Shown here: in pieces, positions 33,304-44,761 of the stretch | Position numbering within the stretch: position 1 is the first letter of the stretch | How the letters are laid out: the number at the start of each line of letters is the position of its first letter | Origin: Pollenia angustigena | Lineage: Eukaryota; Arthropoda; Insecta; Diptera; Polleniidae | Reading direction: 5' to 3' | DNA length: 64,000 nt | Assembly: GCA_930367215.1 (NCBI GenBank) | Contig: OV884056.1 | Span: forward strand, 198,627,310 to 198,691,309 | The notes under the pieces: generated by a model | The model's input: only the letters and a program-made list of their open reading frames with translations | Told to the model about the DNA's origin: nothing | Database searches by the model: none | Position numbers and translations under genes: made by a program

Positions 33304-34606
33304 AAGGGTGGTTAAATTGTAAGGGCCGATGTTGAATGTGAACCACACCTAAACGCCAAGTTTTTTCCGAATTTTCTTTGACATTTCTCTAATTCAGACT
33401 TGCTCAATTTGAACCATGGAGAGATACACAATCTAACAACGTGTTAAAGTTATCCAGACTTATTATGAAAATGGGCGTTCAAATCAAAATGCATATCGTG
33501 CACTTCGTGATTTTTTTGGTCAATTTGATCGTCCAAATGTGCGTACAATCGCAAAAATCGTGGAAAAATTCGAGCAAACCGGGTCTGTAGAAGATGTGAG
33601 AACACCAGTGCATGCTCGTACAGCTCGTACTGCAGAAAATATTGCTGCTGTTCGCGATAGTGTGGCTGAAGAGCCGTCCACCTCAACTCGTCGTCGTGCC
33701 CAACAATTGCACCTCTCACGCTCGTCGTTGATGAACATTATGCATAAAGACTTGCATTTACACGTTTACAAGGTGCAATTGGCTCAAGAACTAAAGCCTC
33801 TTGACCATTCCAAACGTCGTGAATGGGCAGAATGGTGGCAAGAAATGGCAACAGTGGATGATCAATTTTCGAAGAAAATCATCTTCAGTGATGAGGCACA
33901 TTTTCACCTCAGTGGATTCGTCAATAAACAGAATTGCCGCATTTGGGCGAATGAGAATCCAAGAGTGATTGTCGAAAAACCAATGCACCCACAAAGAGTG
34001 ACTGTTTGGTGCGGTTTATGGGCTGGCGGCATCATCGGGCCGTATTTTTTCCAAAATGAGGCCGGTCAGGCAGTTACTGTGAATGGTGTTCGCTATCGTG
34101 AGATGATAACGAACTTTTTATGGCCCAAATTGGAAGATATGGATGTGGACGATATGTGGTTTCAGCAGGACGGTGCCACTTGCCACACAGCTAACGAAAC
34201 AATGGCTCTTTTGCGCAACAAATTCAATGGCCGTGTTATCTCACGTAATGGCGATGTCAATTGGCCGCCAAGATCATGTGATTTGACACCGTTGGACTTT
34301 TTTCTTTGGGGTTATTTGAAAGAAAAGGTGTACGTCGATAAGCCAGCAACAATTCAAGAGCTAAAGGATGAGATAATTCGGCACATTAACGGCATAGAAC
34401 CTCCATTATGCCTCAGGGTCATCGAAAATTTGGACCATCGGATGGAGGTGTGCCGCCGTGGTCGCGGCGCCCATTTGGCCGATATATTGTTCCATACATA
34501 ATTGAGTAATACCAATATATCATAATAAAATAAAATTACAATAATTTCCTAAATAGTTTGTGTTTTATTCAAAATCAACATCGGCCCTTGAAATTTAACC
34601 ACCCTT
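33304..34606 (+). mobile_element. Full-length mariner-like transposon copy 1
   Basis: The 1303-bp element has ends AAGGGTGGTTAAATT and inverse AATTTAACCACCCTT, with GGGCCGATGTTGA conserved just inside both. It is flanked by TA (33302-33303 and 34607-34608). It carries one transposase frame with a single nonsense codon. The copy at 44762-46068 is the same family in the opposite orientation. Confidence 0.93.
33416..34501 (+). pseudogene. mariner-like transposase, one early stop
   Basis: A DDE/D transposase frame of 361 codons starting ATG GAG AGA TAC with the same start as copy 2. It is open throughout except TAA at codon 7 (33434-33436), where copy 2 has CAA. Features: N-terminal helix-turn-helix region with the GSVEDVRTP linker; IFSDEAHFHLSGFVNKQNCR with first Asp159; FQQDGATCHTAN with Asp252; SCDLTPLDFFLWGYLKEKVY with Asp289. 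There are 36 residues between the second and third Asp, against 34 in classical mariners. Re-initiation at a downstream codon would lose part of the DNA-binding domain. Confidence 0.9.
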
Positions 34607-34608
34607 TA

Positions 34609-35478
34609 GTTCATCCATACACATCCCATTATATAAATGATAATGATAAAACAGGCAAATACAACCCACATTGCGACGGTGCTCAAGTGAGTCAATAGAA
34701 TTGGATACTCTACTGTCACCAATGGGAACCTTCACCCTCTCTGCGCGCGGTCGAGAAGCTCCATAATATACTCTGAAGCACCGATCCACACATTCTTGAG
34801 ATAATTTGGTCACCACTCGTACACTGATGATGATCATCGAATTGATGATGCAAAAAGTAATATCAATCCAATGACTAGCGTCTTCGTACAATTTTGCCAT
34901 TTTTTATGTGTCATCTATTTTATGACTATAGTGACATCAATTTGATGCCACATTTTGTATATAATTAACATTATTTTCATGATTAAAATGTATTATTAGA
35001 AGCAAACATTCCTAAATTCTATTTTTTTAAGTTATTAAGTTAAAAACATCAAATTTTCAAAGTAGAATATTTACAAAAACCATATGGGGCATGGTGCTGG
35101 TGTCTTATTATTGAGAGTTCTGCTGTAAACAAAGGTCGTAATTCAACAAACGTGAAACAAAAATAGGTAACGGGTATGTAAATAATAATATTCTCTCACT
35201 CTTACTTAAGTCAATTCCAATGACTTTGACTTAATGACAAACTGTCATTAAATTGATGCTAATGTATCCTTTCTCCGATGTTACTGCGTCATCGCACTGA
35301 AGACATGTTCGTCATTCCTGTGATGCCGATGTGTCATCCCATTGATAGCATCATTTCATTTTTACCCTGATTACACTTTTGCCAAGTGATGATAAGGTTG
35401 ACATCACCATGATGAAAAGTGTCATGGGGTCAAAAACGAAGACGCTTGTCATAGTACTGATGTCAAAATACATCAGCG
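34609..35478. other. Unassigned DNA inside the split mariner element
   Basis: Non-coding insert between the two halves of the old element. A 101-codon minus-strand frame (34595-34900) has some protein-like composition (DRCFRVYYGASRPRAERV) but no family I recognise. Confidence 0.35.
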
Positions 35479-35479
35479 T

Positions 35480-36130
35480 TATTACGCCTTTTCTTTTAGT
35501 GTTTGGCTCAACAAAGCGATACTTTCACACGATGTATGGCATTTTGCGCCGTTTTGTTGAAACCATTTATTCTCCAAATCATTTTCAATGCCATGAGGAA
35601 TAAAAAATCACCAATCATTTGCCAGTGTCGTTCGCCATTTACGGCAATGTTGGCACCGGTTTCGGACTTAGAAACTAATGGGGACTTGGCTTGTAAATCG
35701 CACTAAATAGTGATGTTTTCAGGATGTAATGGAGTCTTAGGTGTCTCATGAGGATTGTGATCTCTCCAAAAATTATTTTTACATATCGTTGAACCAGAAA
35801 TGATCCCCATCGCTGAAAATGAGTTTACGATAAAATTCTGGTTCAACTTTCAGTTGATTCTCAGCCTATTCACCGAGAACACGAAGCATTTGATGATCCG
35901 CTTGTACCAGTACGAACTAATATGGATCTTTCCTTAAAAAACTCCAAGTAGTGAACGGGCAGAGACCGAGTTGCTAAGAACTGCATTGGATCGATTAATT
36001 CGAGACCTCTGTCACACTCACGTCTATAGCGGTGTACGCGCAGTACGTAGCGAGTACATGCACAGTAAACTTAACAAGGCGTTCTATAAGTTTGGCGAAT
36101 AGGCAGTGAATTTTGGAAATACATTTTTTG
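35480..36130 (-). pseudogene. mariner-type transposase, N-terminal/catalytic fragment
   Basis: The minus strand reads RKLIFSDGDHFWFNDM (first Asp block), several stops, then SPLVSKSETGANIAVNGERH, FLFLMALKMIW and NGFNKTAQNAIHRVKV, where the QQDGATCH block has become NKTAQNAIH. Frameshifts and stops make it a pseudogene. It continues as the C-terminal fragment at 32800-33125. Confidence 0.75.
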
Positions 36131-36558
36131 ACAACGTTGTTCTAACGAAAGTCTTAGCATTTTCATTTGCCAAAGTATACTCTAAAAAGCAAAACACACT
36201 TAATTCGTATTACGGTTTGTTTCAAAGTTATCACTTTCGGCAGTTCTATACGCCTTAAAAAACACCCTTTATATTGTTGTCTGGAAAATATACTTAACCC
36301 TATGAAAATAAGCTGCTCAAAATAGATTTCGCTAAGAAAGCTTTATCCTGCTTTACGCATACCAGCATAAATGTTAGAGTATTCGTGTTGCTCACCACGG
36401 TCTTAAACTGTTTAATAAAGTTAATTACAATATAAGATTTAAATTGGAAGACTCATGCCCATAATTTATGCAAATAGATATCTGGATATCTATAGATATC
36501 TATGGTGTAACGAATTTTTTATAATTTAAGCACTTATTTATGTCTTACCTACTGGTTT

Positions 36559-36952
36559 AAAGGGCCAAATACACTTGTCAAATGCTTCTCCAGCTGGCGA
36601 ATTCAATCGTGTACGTGTGCTGGACGTAATATTTGCCGTCATATCTAAATTATTTGATTTTCCATCTAGCATCGTCGGTGTGACATATTCAAACACATTT
36701 TCACTAATACTACCAAAAATGCTTGATGAGTATTTAAGGCCCAAATACATTGATCAAAATACTCATCAAGCATTGTGGTAGTATTAGTGGAAATGTGTTT
36801 GTATGTGTCACACCGACGATGCTGGATGGAAAATCAAAAAATTTAGATATGAGGGCGAATATTACGTCAAGCACACGTACACGATGAATTCGCCGGCTGG
36901 ACAAGCATTTGACAAGTGTATTTGGGCATTTAGATCAGTGTATTTGGGCCTT
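36559..36952. mobile_element. Two head-to-head foldback MITEs, AAGGCCCAAATACA ends
   Basis: A long palindrome: the left arm (AATACACTTGTCAAATGC, GCTGGCGAATTCA, CATCGTCGGTGTGACA) is repeated inverted to the right, with AAGGCCCAAATACA at the centre and right edge. The same unit occurs alone at 59003-59197, so this looks like two copies in opposite orientation or one with duplicated arms. Frames here are incidental. Confidence 0.65.
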
Positions 36953-37074
36953 AAGTGTAGTGTATTTTACAACATCGATTTTCGTTAGTTATATCAAAAG
37001 GTGGATAAAAATACAAAGGTTGCCATATTTCTAACGAAAATTTAAAAGAAAAAACACGTAGGCAAATTTACCCT

Positions 37075-37517
37075 GTAGTTCATGTGGCTGTCTCCGAGCT
37101 GGTTATAATACTAGCCCCTTTTTGACACAACCAGTCTGAATGCTAGCCATATGACTGGCCACTTTAACAAGGGGATTGTCACTAACAGGCCACAAAAAGA
37201 TAGTTCATAAGCCGGTTCTTCTTGGCTTACCCTTTAACTGTCCACTTATACCAACCATAAATCTGCTTTTCTGATTGCGTTGTCATACGTTCTGTTTCTC
37301 TCTCTCTCATAAAATGAACGAAATGCTCAATGACAAAAAGACAGCTAAGTGCCAGCAATAAGTGACAGTAAAATTTCCCACAGTTTTAGAACCAGTCTTC
37401 CGAGTAGTTTTATAACCAGTCTTCAGAGTATAGGATCAATGTGGATAGTTTTATAACAAGTCTACAGTGTATAGTACAGCCACTTTTGGGGTAAATTGTC
37501 ACGAAAAAACTACAGGG
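37075..37517. mobile_element. Possible TIR element, ACCCTGTAGTT ends
   Basis: ACCCTGTAGTTCATG at the left is inverted at the right (CGAAAAAACTACAGGGT). TTTTATAACCAGTCTTC and similar short direct repeats lie within. No target duplication seen. Low confidence. Confidence 0.35.
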
Positions 37518-39698
37518 TAACGTTGAAATTACCAAATAGGTAAAGATAACTGTAATGTATGAACACGACCACATATCTGTTTGTTGAAATTACGGGCGGC
37601 ACTAAGTTGAGAAATTATTGGAAAAAAATAGGGAAGAGTATGCTTTTTAATCTGAGCTACTATTTTTTATTAAAACCATAAATATTTATTTTCTCTAGGG
37701 GTTAATTGTTCCAATCTAATATTTCTAAACAAATATTCGTTAAATGTTTCGCTTTTTAATTTACCGAAAACCAACAATTGTTATTAAGTTACGAAAAGGA
37801 AGTATATTTTTCAATAACATTTTCTTATATTTTTTTATTCAACGTTTTTCGCTGGTATGTAAATTGTTGTTTTCCTTTAATGTAATTTTTCCTCCTAAAT
37901 ATAGTGACTTAAGGAAAATTTTAAGGAAATTGTTACAAACAATTTTTATTGCGACTCTTATTATGTATTTGTTTTATTTAAAATTTTTAGGCAATTGTTT
38001 TTTCCAACAATTTTTTGCTTGCTATTTGTTTTTGCCGTAATGAAAGTGTCACTTTTATTCACTTTTAAGGAAGACGGCAATAGAAAATAAAACTTTAAAT
38101 TTAAATATTTTGTATATTTTTATGGATTTTTAAACTTTGTTTCGCAATGTTAATAGGCAATAGACAATGTTTTCCTTGAGCTTGTTGTTTTTCTGTTTTT
38201 AGTCAAAAAAAGTGAGAGTTTTTTTTTTGATTGTGGTGATGAAGCTTTAAGTGCGTTTTTTCTATGGCCTTATTGTAAATCATTACATAATTTCTTTATA
38301 AGAGATACATGTCAATAAAATTGTATTTCCGCCTTAGGAAGAAAGGAAAGGAATTTTTGGTTAATGGGTTATTTTGCCAGTATAAGGGAGGTACTAACTA
38401 GAGCTGAACAACTATGTGGTTTTTAACTTATGATGAAAGAAAATTTATCTGAACTACACATTACATCTCATAATAATAGAATCGAATGGTAATGGAGGCT
38501 TTCCCGGACTTTGTTTTTAAAATCTACAAGTAAAATACATTTGAAATAAAAGCAAAAATCGTAAAATTGTTGCCTTTTTAACGTATGTTACTCGTAGATT
38601 TTTGACTTGTAGTTGTGAGAAATTGGGCCCAGGTCTGGCATTTTATTATTAAAAAAAAGAAAGAGAATTTCAATCAAATTATTTTAATATCGATTTTAAT
38701 TATTGATAATTATGAAATTCAATTAAAAATTTAATTGTTTGACAATTTAATTATAACTTTCGGTATAACATCTCTTAAAAAGCTTTTAAGTTTAATGAAC
38801 TTTTGCGGTTATAAAATGAGTATTAACAATAAAATATTTTTCTTTTATCAACAATAAATTTCAAGTGTTTTTATCAAGAATAAAAACTGGGAATTAAGCA
38901 CAAATAACAAAATCTTTTGAAATTAAAATTTTTCTTTTATCTTTACAGTTTTCAATCAATCAGTAAAAACCGTCTTATATGGTAAGCTTTTAAGTTTTTT
39001 TCTTTTTATTTTAATTTTAACCGTAAATAGCTGTATAATTTGTTAGTAACACTATAATTTAATCTTCAAATTATGTTACCAATAAACTGTAATTTTTTGT
39101 TTTAAAGTTTAACATTAACTACCTTTTAATTTGCAGTTTAAGATCTATAATTTTGGAAAAAAAACCAAAAGAAAAACAACAACATTTGAAGTTTGAATAA
39201 AAGTCAAGCTAAAACGCATAGAATTGAACAAAAAAACTTAATTTTTAATTTAAAATTCATTAAAATTATTAATGTAGAGCAAAGCTACGCCCTAAACCTT
39301 TTATGGAACTATTCTACACTCAGAAAAAAAAATATGGTTAAAGGTCGCCAAAATTTAAGAGAAAAACATACCGTCGCACACAAGGACAAATAGCCAAATT
39401 AGGACGACAAAAATAGAATTTTTCATTTTGTTAAATGTAACCACTATTGCACTTAATATGTTCTATATACCAGTACGCACTCAACCTATAATTTTTTTTT
39501 TTTTTTAACGCTTCACATTAGTCTGTACGTGCGTGCAAAGTATAAGTATCTGTTACACGCACTTATTCCTGTCAGCAGCATCTATAGCGTTTATTGTTTA
39601 TACACTCGACAATTGTTTGTAAATTTACAGTTTGAAGTTTTTTATAAAAAATTTTAAGCATCAGATATTTAATTTAATTTGCAGTTATTATTAAAATA
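37518..39698. other. No gene seen
   Basis: AT-rich sequence without a recognisable gene. At 39315 CACTCAGAAAAAAAAATATGG resembles the left terminus of the TA-flanked element at 8953, possibly a solo end. Confidence 0.45.
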
Positions 39699-40206
39699 AC
39701 AATTTTATGTAGTGTAGATATAGTTTAATGTTTTTATTATGAAATATATTTAAAAATTTACTTTAGCTAGAGCTATAAAAAAAGTTCCACAGAGTTCCAC
39801 GACGTTTCCTTACAAGTTAAAACAAACAACCACTAATAAGTGTAAAAAAGTCAAGTGGAGGTCCCCCCGTTTCCCCCTTCAATAGATAGAGCATATTTTG
39901 CTTAGGTAGTACACCTAATTCTGAAAATCCCACATGCAAATGACATTTTTTTAATTCGTTCCAAATTCGTTTAAAAGTTCCAAACAGTTTTATAACAACA
40001 ATTTTATGTAGTGTAGATATAGTTTAATGTTTTTATTATGAAATATATTTAAAAATTTACTTTAGCTAGAGCTATAAAAAAAGTTCCACAGAGTTCCACG
40101 ACTTTTCCTTATAAGTTAAAAAAAACAACTACTATAAAGTGTAAAAAAGTAAAGTGGAGGTCCACCCGTTTCCACTTTCAATAAATAGAGCATATTTTTC
40201 TTAGGT
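39699..40206. repeat. Direct repeat, ~208-bp unit, 300-bp period
   Basis: AACAATTTTATGTAGTGTAG through GTTCCACAGAGTTCCACGAC to AGAGCATATTTT occurs at about 39699-39906 and 39999-40206 with a few substitutions. Only about 90 bp separate the copies. Confidence 0.85.
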
Positions 40207-40233
40207 ATGACATTTTTTTTAATTCGCTTAATT

Positions 40234-40465
40234 ATTCATTCTGTGCAGTCTGCTCACAAAATACTTGTGTGCATCATTGATGTATACTTAAACTGCTACG
40301 AAAATATATAAAAAGGGGAATTCCGTTACTAAATTGTAACTAACACAATCGCAATAGCAAAGTTTTTCATTCAGTGCAGTCTCCTCACAAAATACTTCTG
40401 CGCACCACTGATGTATACTTAAGCTGCTACGAAAATTTATTAGAAAGGGGAATTCCGTAACTACA
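40234..40465. repeat. Direct repeat, ~95-bp unit
   Basis: TTCATTCTGTGCAGTCTGCT through GGGGAATTCCGT recurs about 134 bp downstream (TTCATTCAGTGCAGTCTCCT through GGGGAATTCCGT), with around 10 differences. Confidence 0.75.
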
Positions 40466-40519
40466 TTGGGTGTACTGAGATCTGTGCTTCAAAAAAGATG
40501 AAAATGAAGAGAAAGGAGT

Positions 40520-40760
40520 TATTTGATGTACAAGAAACCAACAAAGAGTCAATACCAACAGTGACATATTTAACTGGATGCTGGTTTCTTCGGACCCTGT
40601 TGTGACCGATAACCGAAAAAAAGCTAAAAAAAGTAAAGCAAAATTTAATGAAACTGTATTAAATATGCTAAGGCTGCCCACTTTCTGTGGCAACGAAGAA
40701 GAGAATAATGAACAGGAGTTCGATGACGTCCAAGACGATGAAGATGTTAATATAGAATAA
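40520..40760 (+). pseudogene. Unassigned ORF relic, lysine-rich then acidic tail
   Basis: The open part reads NTNSDIFNWMLVSSDP, DNRKKAKKSKAKFNETVLNM, then an acidic end EEENNEQEFDDVQDDEDVNI and stop at 40760. The same frame upstream is interrupted by stops (TGA just before 40523 and others). The basic-then-acidic composition looks like the C-terminus of a real protein, plausibly a transposase, but I cannot name the family. Confidence 0.35.
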
Positions 40761-40974
40761 AATAAAAATTAATATTGTAATTAAAAAAAAAATGTAAAAC
40801 AATTAATTATAATTCTTATTATTTTAAGTAGTAGCATCACCAGTTGATCAAATTTAAATAAAAACTTTTAAAAAATATAATTATTAATTCCGTTTTTTAT
40901 AAGTACATATTCTCGTTTTAAGTTTTTAATTAGGCCTTATGTTTTGAAATTTGAATTTTTAATTTTTAAAAACT

Positions 40975-41222
40975 GATATCAAAAATCCCGTGTAATAAGT
41001 TTTAAGCGAATTCGATAAATTTTTTTAAAATTGTCCGCCATATTGAATCCGCCATTTTGAATTTTTCAAAACTAACATCAGATTCGTAATCAGCGACCCA
41101 AAAAAAAATCCCGTGTAATAAGTTTTAAGTGAATTCGATCAATTTTTTAAAAATTGTCCGCCATATTGGATCCGCCATTTTGAATTTTTAAAAACTGACA
41201 TCAGATTCGTAATCAGCAACCC
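40975..41222. repeat. Two tandem ~122-bp units with CCGCCATTTTGAATTTTT
   Basis: CCCGTGTAATAAGTTTTAAG, GTCCGCCATATTG and CAGATTCGTAATCAGC each occur twice in the same order. This word family is common in insect dispersed repeats, but I cannot name it. Confidence 0.75.
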
Positions 41223-41317
41223 TAAAACCTTTAACGTACTTAGTTTTATTAAAATTTATTGAATCCATATGAAGTAAATAATATTGTCGCGCTAAATCCT
41301 CCATTTGTCCCTGTGTG

Positions 41318-41567
41318 CGTCGGCTTAATATGCAAACCTGCTAAATCCACTTTTTAAGTAAATTAAGATTTTGATGCCATGTGGTAGATAAAGACACGCT
41401 TCGTCGACCAGAATGAAGCTTTTATTCACAATGGGTCTTGAAGCATGTTAAACCAACAATATTATTGGTTTTTCTCTCAAGCTGTACATATGCAATATAA
41501 AAAATTGTTTGTCTCTCCTGTAAAATTTACTGAAAGGGTGTTAGCAGGTTTGCATATTAAGCCGACG
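41318..41567. mobile_element. Foldback MITE, CGTCGGCTTAATATGC ends
   Basis: CGTCGGCTTAATATGCAAAC (continuing CTGCTAA) is perfectly inverted at the right (TTAGCAG to GCCGACG), a 30-bp and 27-bp arm pair around 200 bp of AT-rich DNA. No target duplication identified. Confidence 0.65.
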
Positions 41568-41586
41568 ATACTATGGTTGGATTTTA

Positions 41587-42312
41587 CACACAGAAAAAAT
41601 CAATCTAAATTCCTTAAAATAAGGTTGATATTACATTTTTCGGTAGTGATTTTGCTTCATAGTTACTTCATGTCAATTTAACATGATTTACCGATAACTT
41701 ATGTTTATTTTACATTCCAGTAAAGATAGAGCAAAATGACATTTATATTGAAATACCACTCCGAACCACGTTGAATGAAAGTTATTTCAAGTTGAAACAA
41801 CGTGAATTTCATGTAGAATCAATTTGTTTTAAGTATGAAATAACAGTGAGAAGAAGAGAAGCCTACCTGAGAGAGAGAGAGACAGACAATATATAATTAT
41901 TTCACTTTTTTTGTATACCACTTTGTTTACAGAAGCTCTCACAATTAAGAGACACCAGCAGAATGACTCGATATGTCTTTCTCTGAGAGAGAGAGAGAGA
42001 GACAATATATAATTATTTCACTTTTTTTGTATACCACTTTGTTTACAGAAGCTCTCACAATTAAGAGACACCAGCAGAATGACTCGATATGGCTTTCGTC
42101 TTTATTCTATTTTGAAAATTTGATGTACTATTTAACTAAATAATTTTAACAAAAAGAATACGGGAATTTTATGGATTCAATATTGAAGAATGTTATTTTA
42201 ACATTTTTCATTTCTATGAAACAATTATAATTTTAAATTAAGTCCATTCTTTTGCAGAAATTTACTCTGCTTTTTTCATGTTAATTAAACATTGTTATTT
42301 TTTTTCTGTGTG
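41587..42312. mobile_element. TA-flanked element, CACACAGAAAAAA ends
   Basis: CACACAGAAAAAATCAATC and inverse TTTTTTTTCTGTGTG are bounded by TA on both sides (41585-41586, 42313-42314). The 726-bp body has a ~118-bp tandem duplication and no transposase. The ends resemble those at 8953 (CACGCAGAGAAAAA). Confidence 0.7.
41868..42092. repeat. ~118-bp tandem duplication with GA microsatellite
   Basis: ACAATATATAATTATTTCAC through CAGAATGACTCGATATG occurs twice nearly identically, each preceded by (GA)n. It lies inside the TA-flanked element. Confidence 0.85.
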
Positions 42313-42559
42313 TACTAATGCTATGTTTTTGGGTGAACCTATTGTGTTTAATACTTACCATATTTTCGTTTATTTTGATCACATTTTAATTAATTTTGAA
42401 CATTTTGAAATTTTTTTTATCAAATATGGTCAAATGTAATGTTAGATGGTCAATTCTTATCATGTATTGTTCAAAAATGGTGAATAACAATAATATTATG
42501 ATTATTTATTTCAGATGTTTTTAAAAAGCTTTTTTAATCGTTATGAATGCAATTTTATT

Positions 42560-42990
42560 TAACTTTTCTTATTTCTTATCCAAAGTATTTTTTGGTAATA
42601 TATAAGTTTTAATTAATAAGATTTTGATCACGTGCATAATTCCTAGTTTGTATTCTTGATAAATGCACTGAAATTTTTTGTTGGAGGATAAACTAGTTTT
42701 TTATGCGCATTTCACTGGTTGCATAGGCCAGATGATCAGGAACCTTTTCCCAAAAAACGTTAGAAAAGCTATATATATTAGATATGCAAGTAAAAATGTA
42801 GAGTGAATGAGAGTTACAAACAATAAAAAATTCTTTTTTTGCAACAATATCAAAGTTAAAAAAAAGAACAATCTTACATTTCCCACTACAATTGCCTAGA
42901 ATTCTCCTAAGATTAGTTGGTAGTTGTAAGCGGTTAAAGAAAAAAAAATTGCTTTGTTGTGTTCGCAAGAAAATCTAAATAAAGCATTGC
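42560..42990 (+). repeat. Dispersed repeat family, copy A
   Basis: Contains ATGCGCATTTCACTGGTTGC, GGCCAGATGATCAGG and, further on, CCCACTACAATTG and TTCGCAAGAAAA. The same blocks in the same order occur at 44560-46300 (copy B, split by a mariner insertion) and inverted at 48190-48430 (copy C). Class unknown; open frames in it are low-complexity. Confidence 0.7.
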
Positions 42991-43204
42991 CAGTTCAGTT
43001 TGTTTTTTATACACGGGCACTTGCAAATTTATTATCAAAGTAATTTTTTGGTATCTATAATTTTTTATTAATAAGATTTTGTTAGATGTTTGACAGTAAA
43101 TTAAAATTAATTGTAACAATAAAAAAAAGTATTCGAGAATTTCGAGCACACCAATCAAGTGATTGAAAAGCATTCCACAACTTTTTTTTGTTTTAATTCC
43201 CTTA

Positions 43205-43335
43205 GCTAAGCCCCGCGAAGATCTGCGCTTGTCTGCAGGAAAGAAACCGGAGTCTCTAGCGGGAATCGAACCTGCAACCCCGGCGCTGATAGACTAGCTC
43301 TCTACCAGCTAGCCTACCGGAGCACTCGAAGAACA
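43205..43335 (-). mobile_element. tRNA-derived SINE copy
   Basis: On the minus strand: head GCTCCGGTAGGC, A-box-like GGCTAGCTGGTAGAGAG, then B-box GGTTCGATTCCC, a perfect match to the tRNA internal promoter. A T-arm nearly folds, but the acceptor stem cannot pair, so this is a tRNA-derived SINE and not a tRNA gene. An A-rich tail on this strand (AAAACAAAAAAAAG) follows near 43180-43195. Confidence 0.7.
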
Positions 43336-43439
43336 ATGCCACCGTGATTTTGTTTGTACTTTTAAACACATTTATGAAGTGATGCTTTGCTGAACCGGTC
43401 ACTGCAAAATCACCGTAAATAAAATTAATGTTTGATGAG

Positions 43440-44030
43440 TTTTCGACACTGTACGAATGGAGGATCCAGACTGTGTGGAGACAGTCAGACCTCCAATAGG
43501 CCGTTATTCTGGGAAGACTTGGGAATGGTTTCTAAACGATACTAAGCGGGCATGAAGGAATAGAAGAGGTTATTATGGCAGATACTTAGGAAGACCAATT
43601 CTAGCTCACTACTAGGCTGGAGCAAGGTCTGCGTTAGAGTCATGATAAATATTATCACGGGCTTCTACATGATAGGCAGGATGGCGGTTGTAATGGGACC
43701 TGACTCGTTGATCTATGTAGGTTCTGTGAGGACACAGAGGAGTTGAGCACATTCAGTGTCACTGTCCTAGGCTACAGAATGGGTATGACACGGTAGTATA
43801 AGAGGCGGCTGGGGACTACCCTACTGAACACAATAGTGTAACATTGCGTTTGGGAGGGTAGTTTTTCTTTCGGTTCCGATATTATCTTCCACTATTTCTT
43901 ATACTTCTACTTTCTTTATTCTTCTTAGCCCTCTTTTTTTACCTAGGGCGTCACAATGGACTATACTGGTCTCTGGGTTAATGACTTAGCACCAGCCTTT
44001 CTGCCTTGCCTAACCATATATTTAATTAAA
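43440..44030 (+). mobile_element. Non-LTR retrotransposon (LINE) 3' end, decayed
   Basis: The frame around 43700 reads LVDLCRFCEDTEELSTFSVT, resembling the C-terminal CxxC...H zinc-knuckle of jockey/R1-type reverse transcriptases. It is surrounded by stops. It ends with a 3' UTR type seen in fly LINEs (CACAATGGACTATACTGGTC, then CTGCCTTGCCTAACC) before AT-rich sequence. Less AT-rich than its neighbours. The clade is an inference. Confidence 0.55.
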
Positions 44031-44559
44031 AATTTATTATAAATATGGTTGTTGCTTAAATGTTTGTAAACAAAATATTGTCAAACCAACTATATTAACA
44101 TTTTTGAGGGAGCTAAATATTTTATTGTTTAATATAAACCAAATTTTATTAATCGTAAGTTAAAAGCAAAATATTTCGTTTGTGGTCATTGTGGGAAACA
44201 GAATTTAGTTTTTCTTCGTGTATATTTGAGCATTGCTTATATCTTTTTAAATAAAGTATTGAAATAAATTTCTTAACACTTAACCAATTTAAAAAGAAAT
44301 TCATACGTTTTGTCTGTCTGTCCGTCCGTATATTTGTATATTTTTTATTGTACTCTCAACAAAACTCAATTAAAGCAAATTTTATAACTTTGAACTTGAC
44401 AGACCATTTTGTCTTTTATATAGATTTTATTAGAGGATTTTTATGTTTTAATGTTTTATTTAAAAAGTCTAATAAAATTTATGTTTATTTACTACACATG
44501 TTTTTTGCCTTTTTACACAGACAAACATTTATATATATTTTTTTTCAATTTCAATTTTA

Positions 44560-44761
44560 TTATCAAAGTTATTTACGGGAATACAAAATTTATTATTAAG
44601 ATTTGTATGACGTGCTAAATTCCCAATTTTTTTATATTTGATAAATACACTGAAATTTATTGTTGAGGGAAAGCTAGCTTCTATGCGCATTTCACTGGTT
44701 GCTTAGGCCAGATCATCAGGCAACCTTTTCCAAATATTTTAGAAAAGCTAAAAGTATTATA
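44560..44761 (+). repeat. Dispersed repeat family, copy B (left part)
   Basis: ATGCGCATTTCACTGGTTGC and CAGATCATCAGGCAACC match copy A. Homology stops at the mariner insertion at 44762 and resumes at about 46069-46300 (ACAATAAACAGTGAGTTTATC, AGTTGTAAGTGGGTAAA, TTCGCAAGAAAA). Confidence 0.7.

Larger units (their letters stand above)
32712..36269 (-). mobile_element. Old mariner-type element split by later insertions
   Basis: The right terminus (inverse of AAGGGTGTTTTTTAAGGCGT) ends at 36269 next to TA. A decayed left terminus (TATGGTGTTTTGAGTAGCGT) lies near 32712. Minus-strand transposase pieces sit at both ends: the N-terminal/catalytic half at about 35480-36130 and the C-terminal part at 32800-33125. 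About 2.3 kb of unrelated DNA separates them, including the TA-flanked mariner-like copy 33304-34606. The reconstruction is inferred from the order and strand of the fragments. Confidence 0.65.

Noticed and set aside
33450..33994. Minus-strand frames opposite the mariner-like transposase (and plus-strand ones at 45377-45921)
   Set aside because: They are antisense shadows; the same frames occur opposite both transposase copies because the copies are nearly identical.
43205..43335. Genuine tRNA gene
   Set aside because: The A and B boxes are good, but the acceptor stem does not pair and the same head occurs in two other decayed copies with A-rich tails. A tRNA-derived SINE explains it better.
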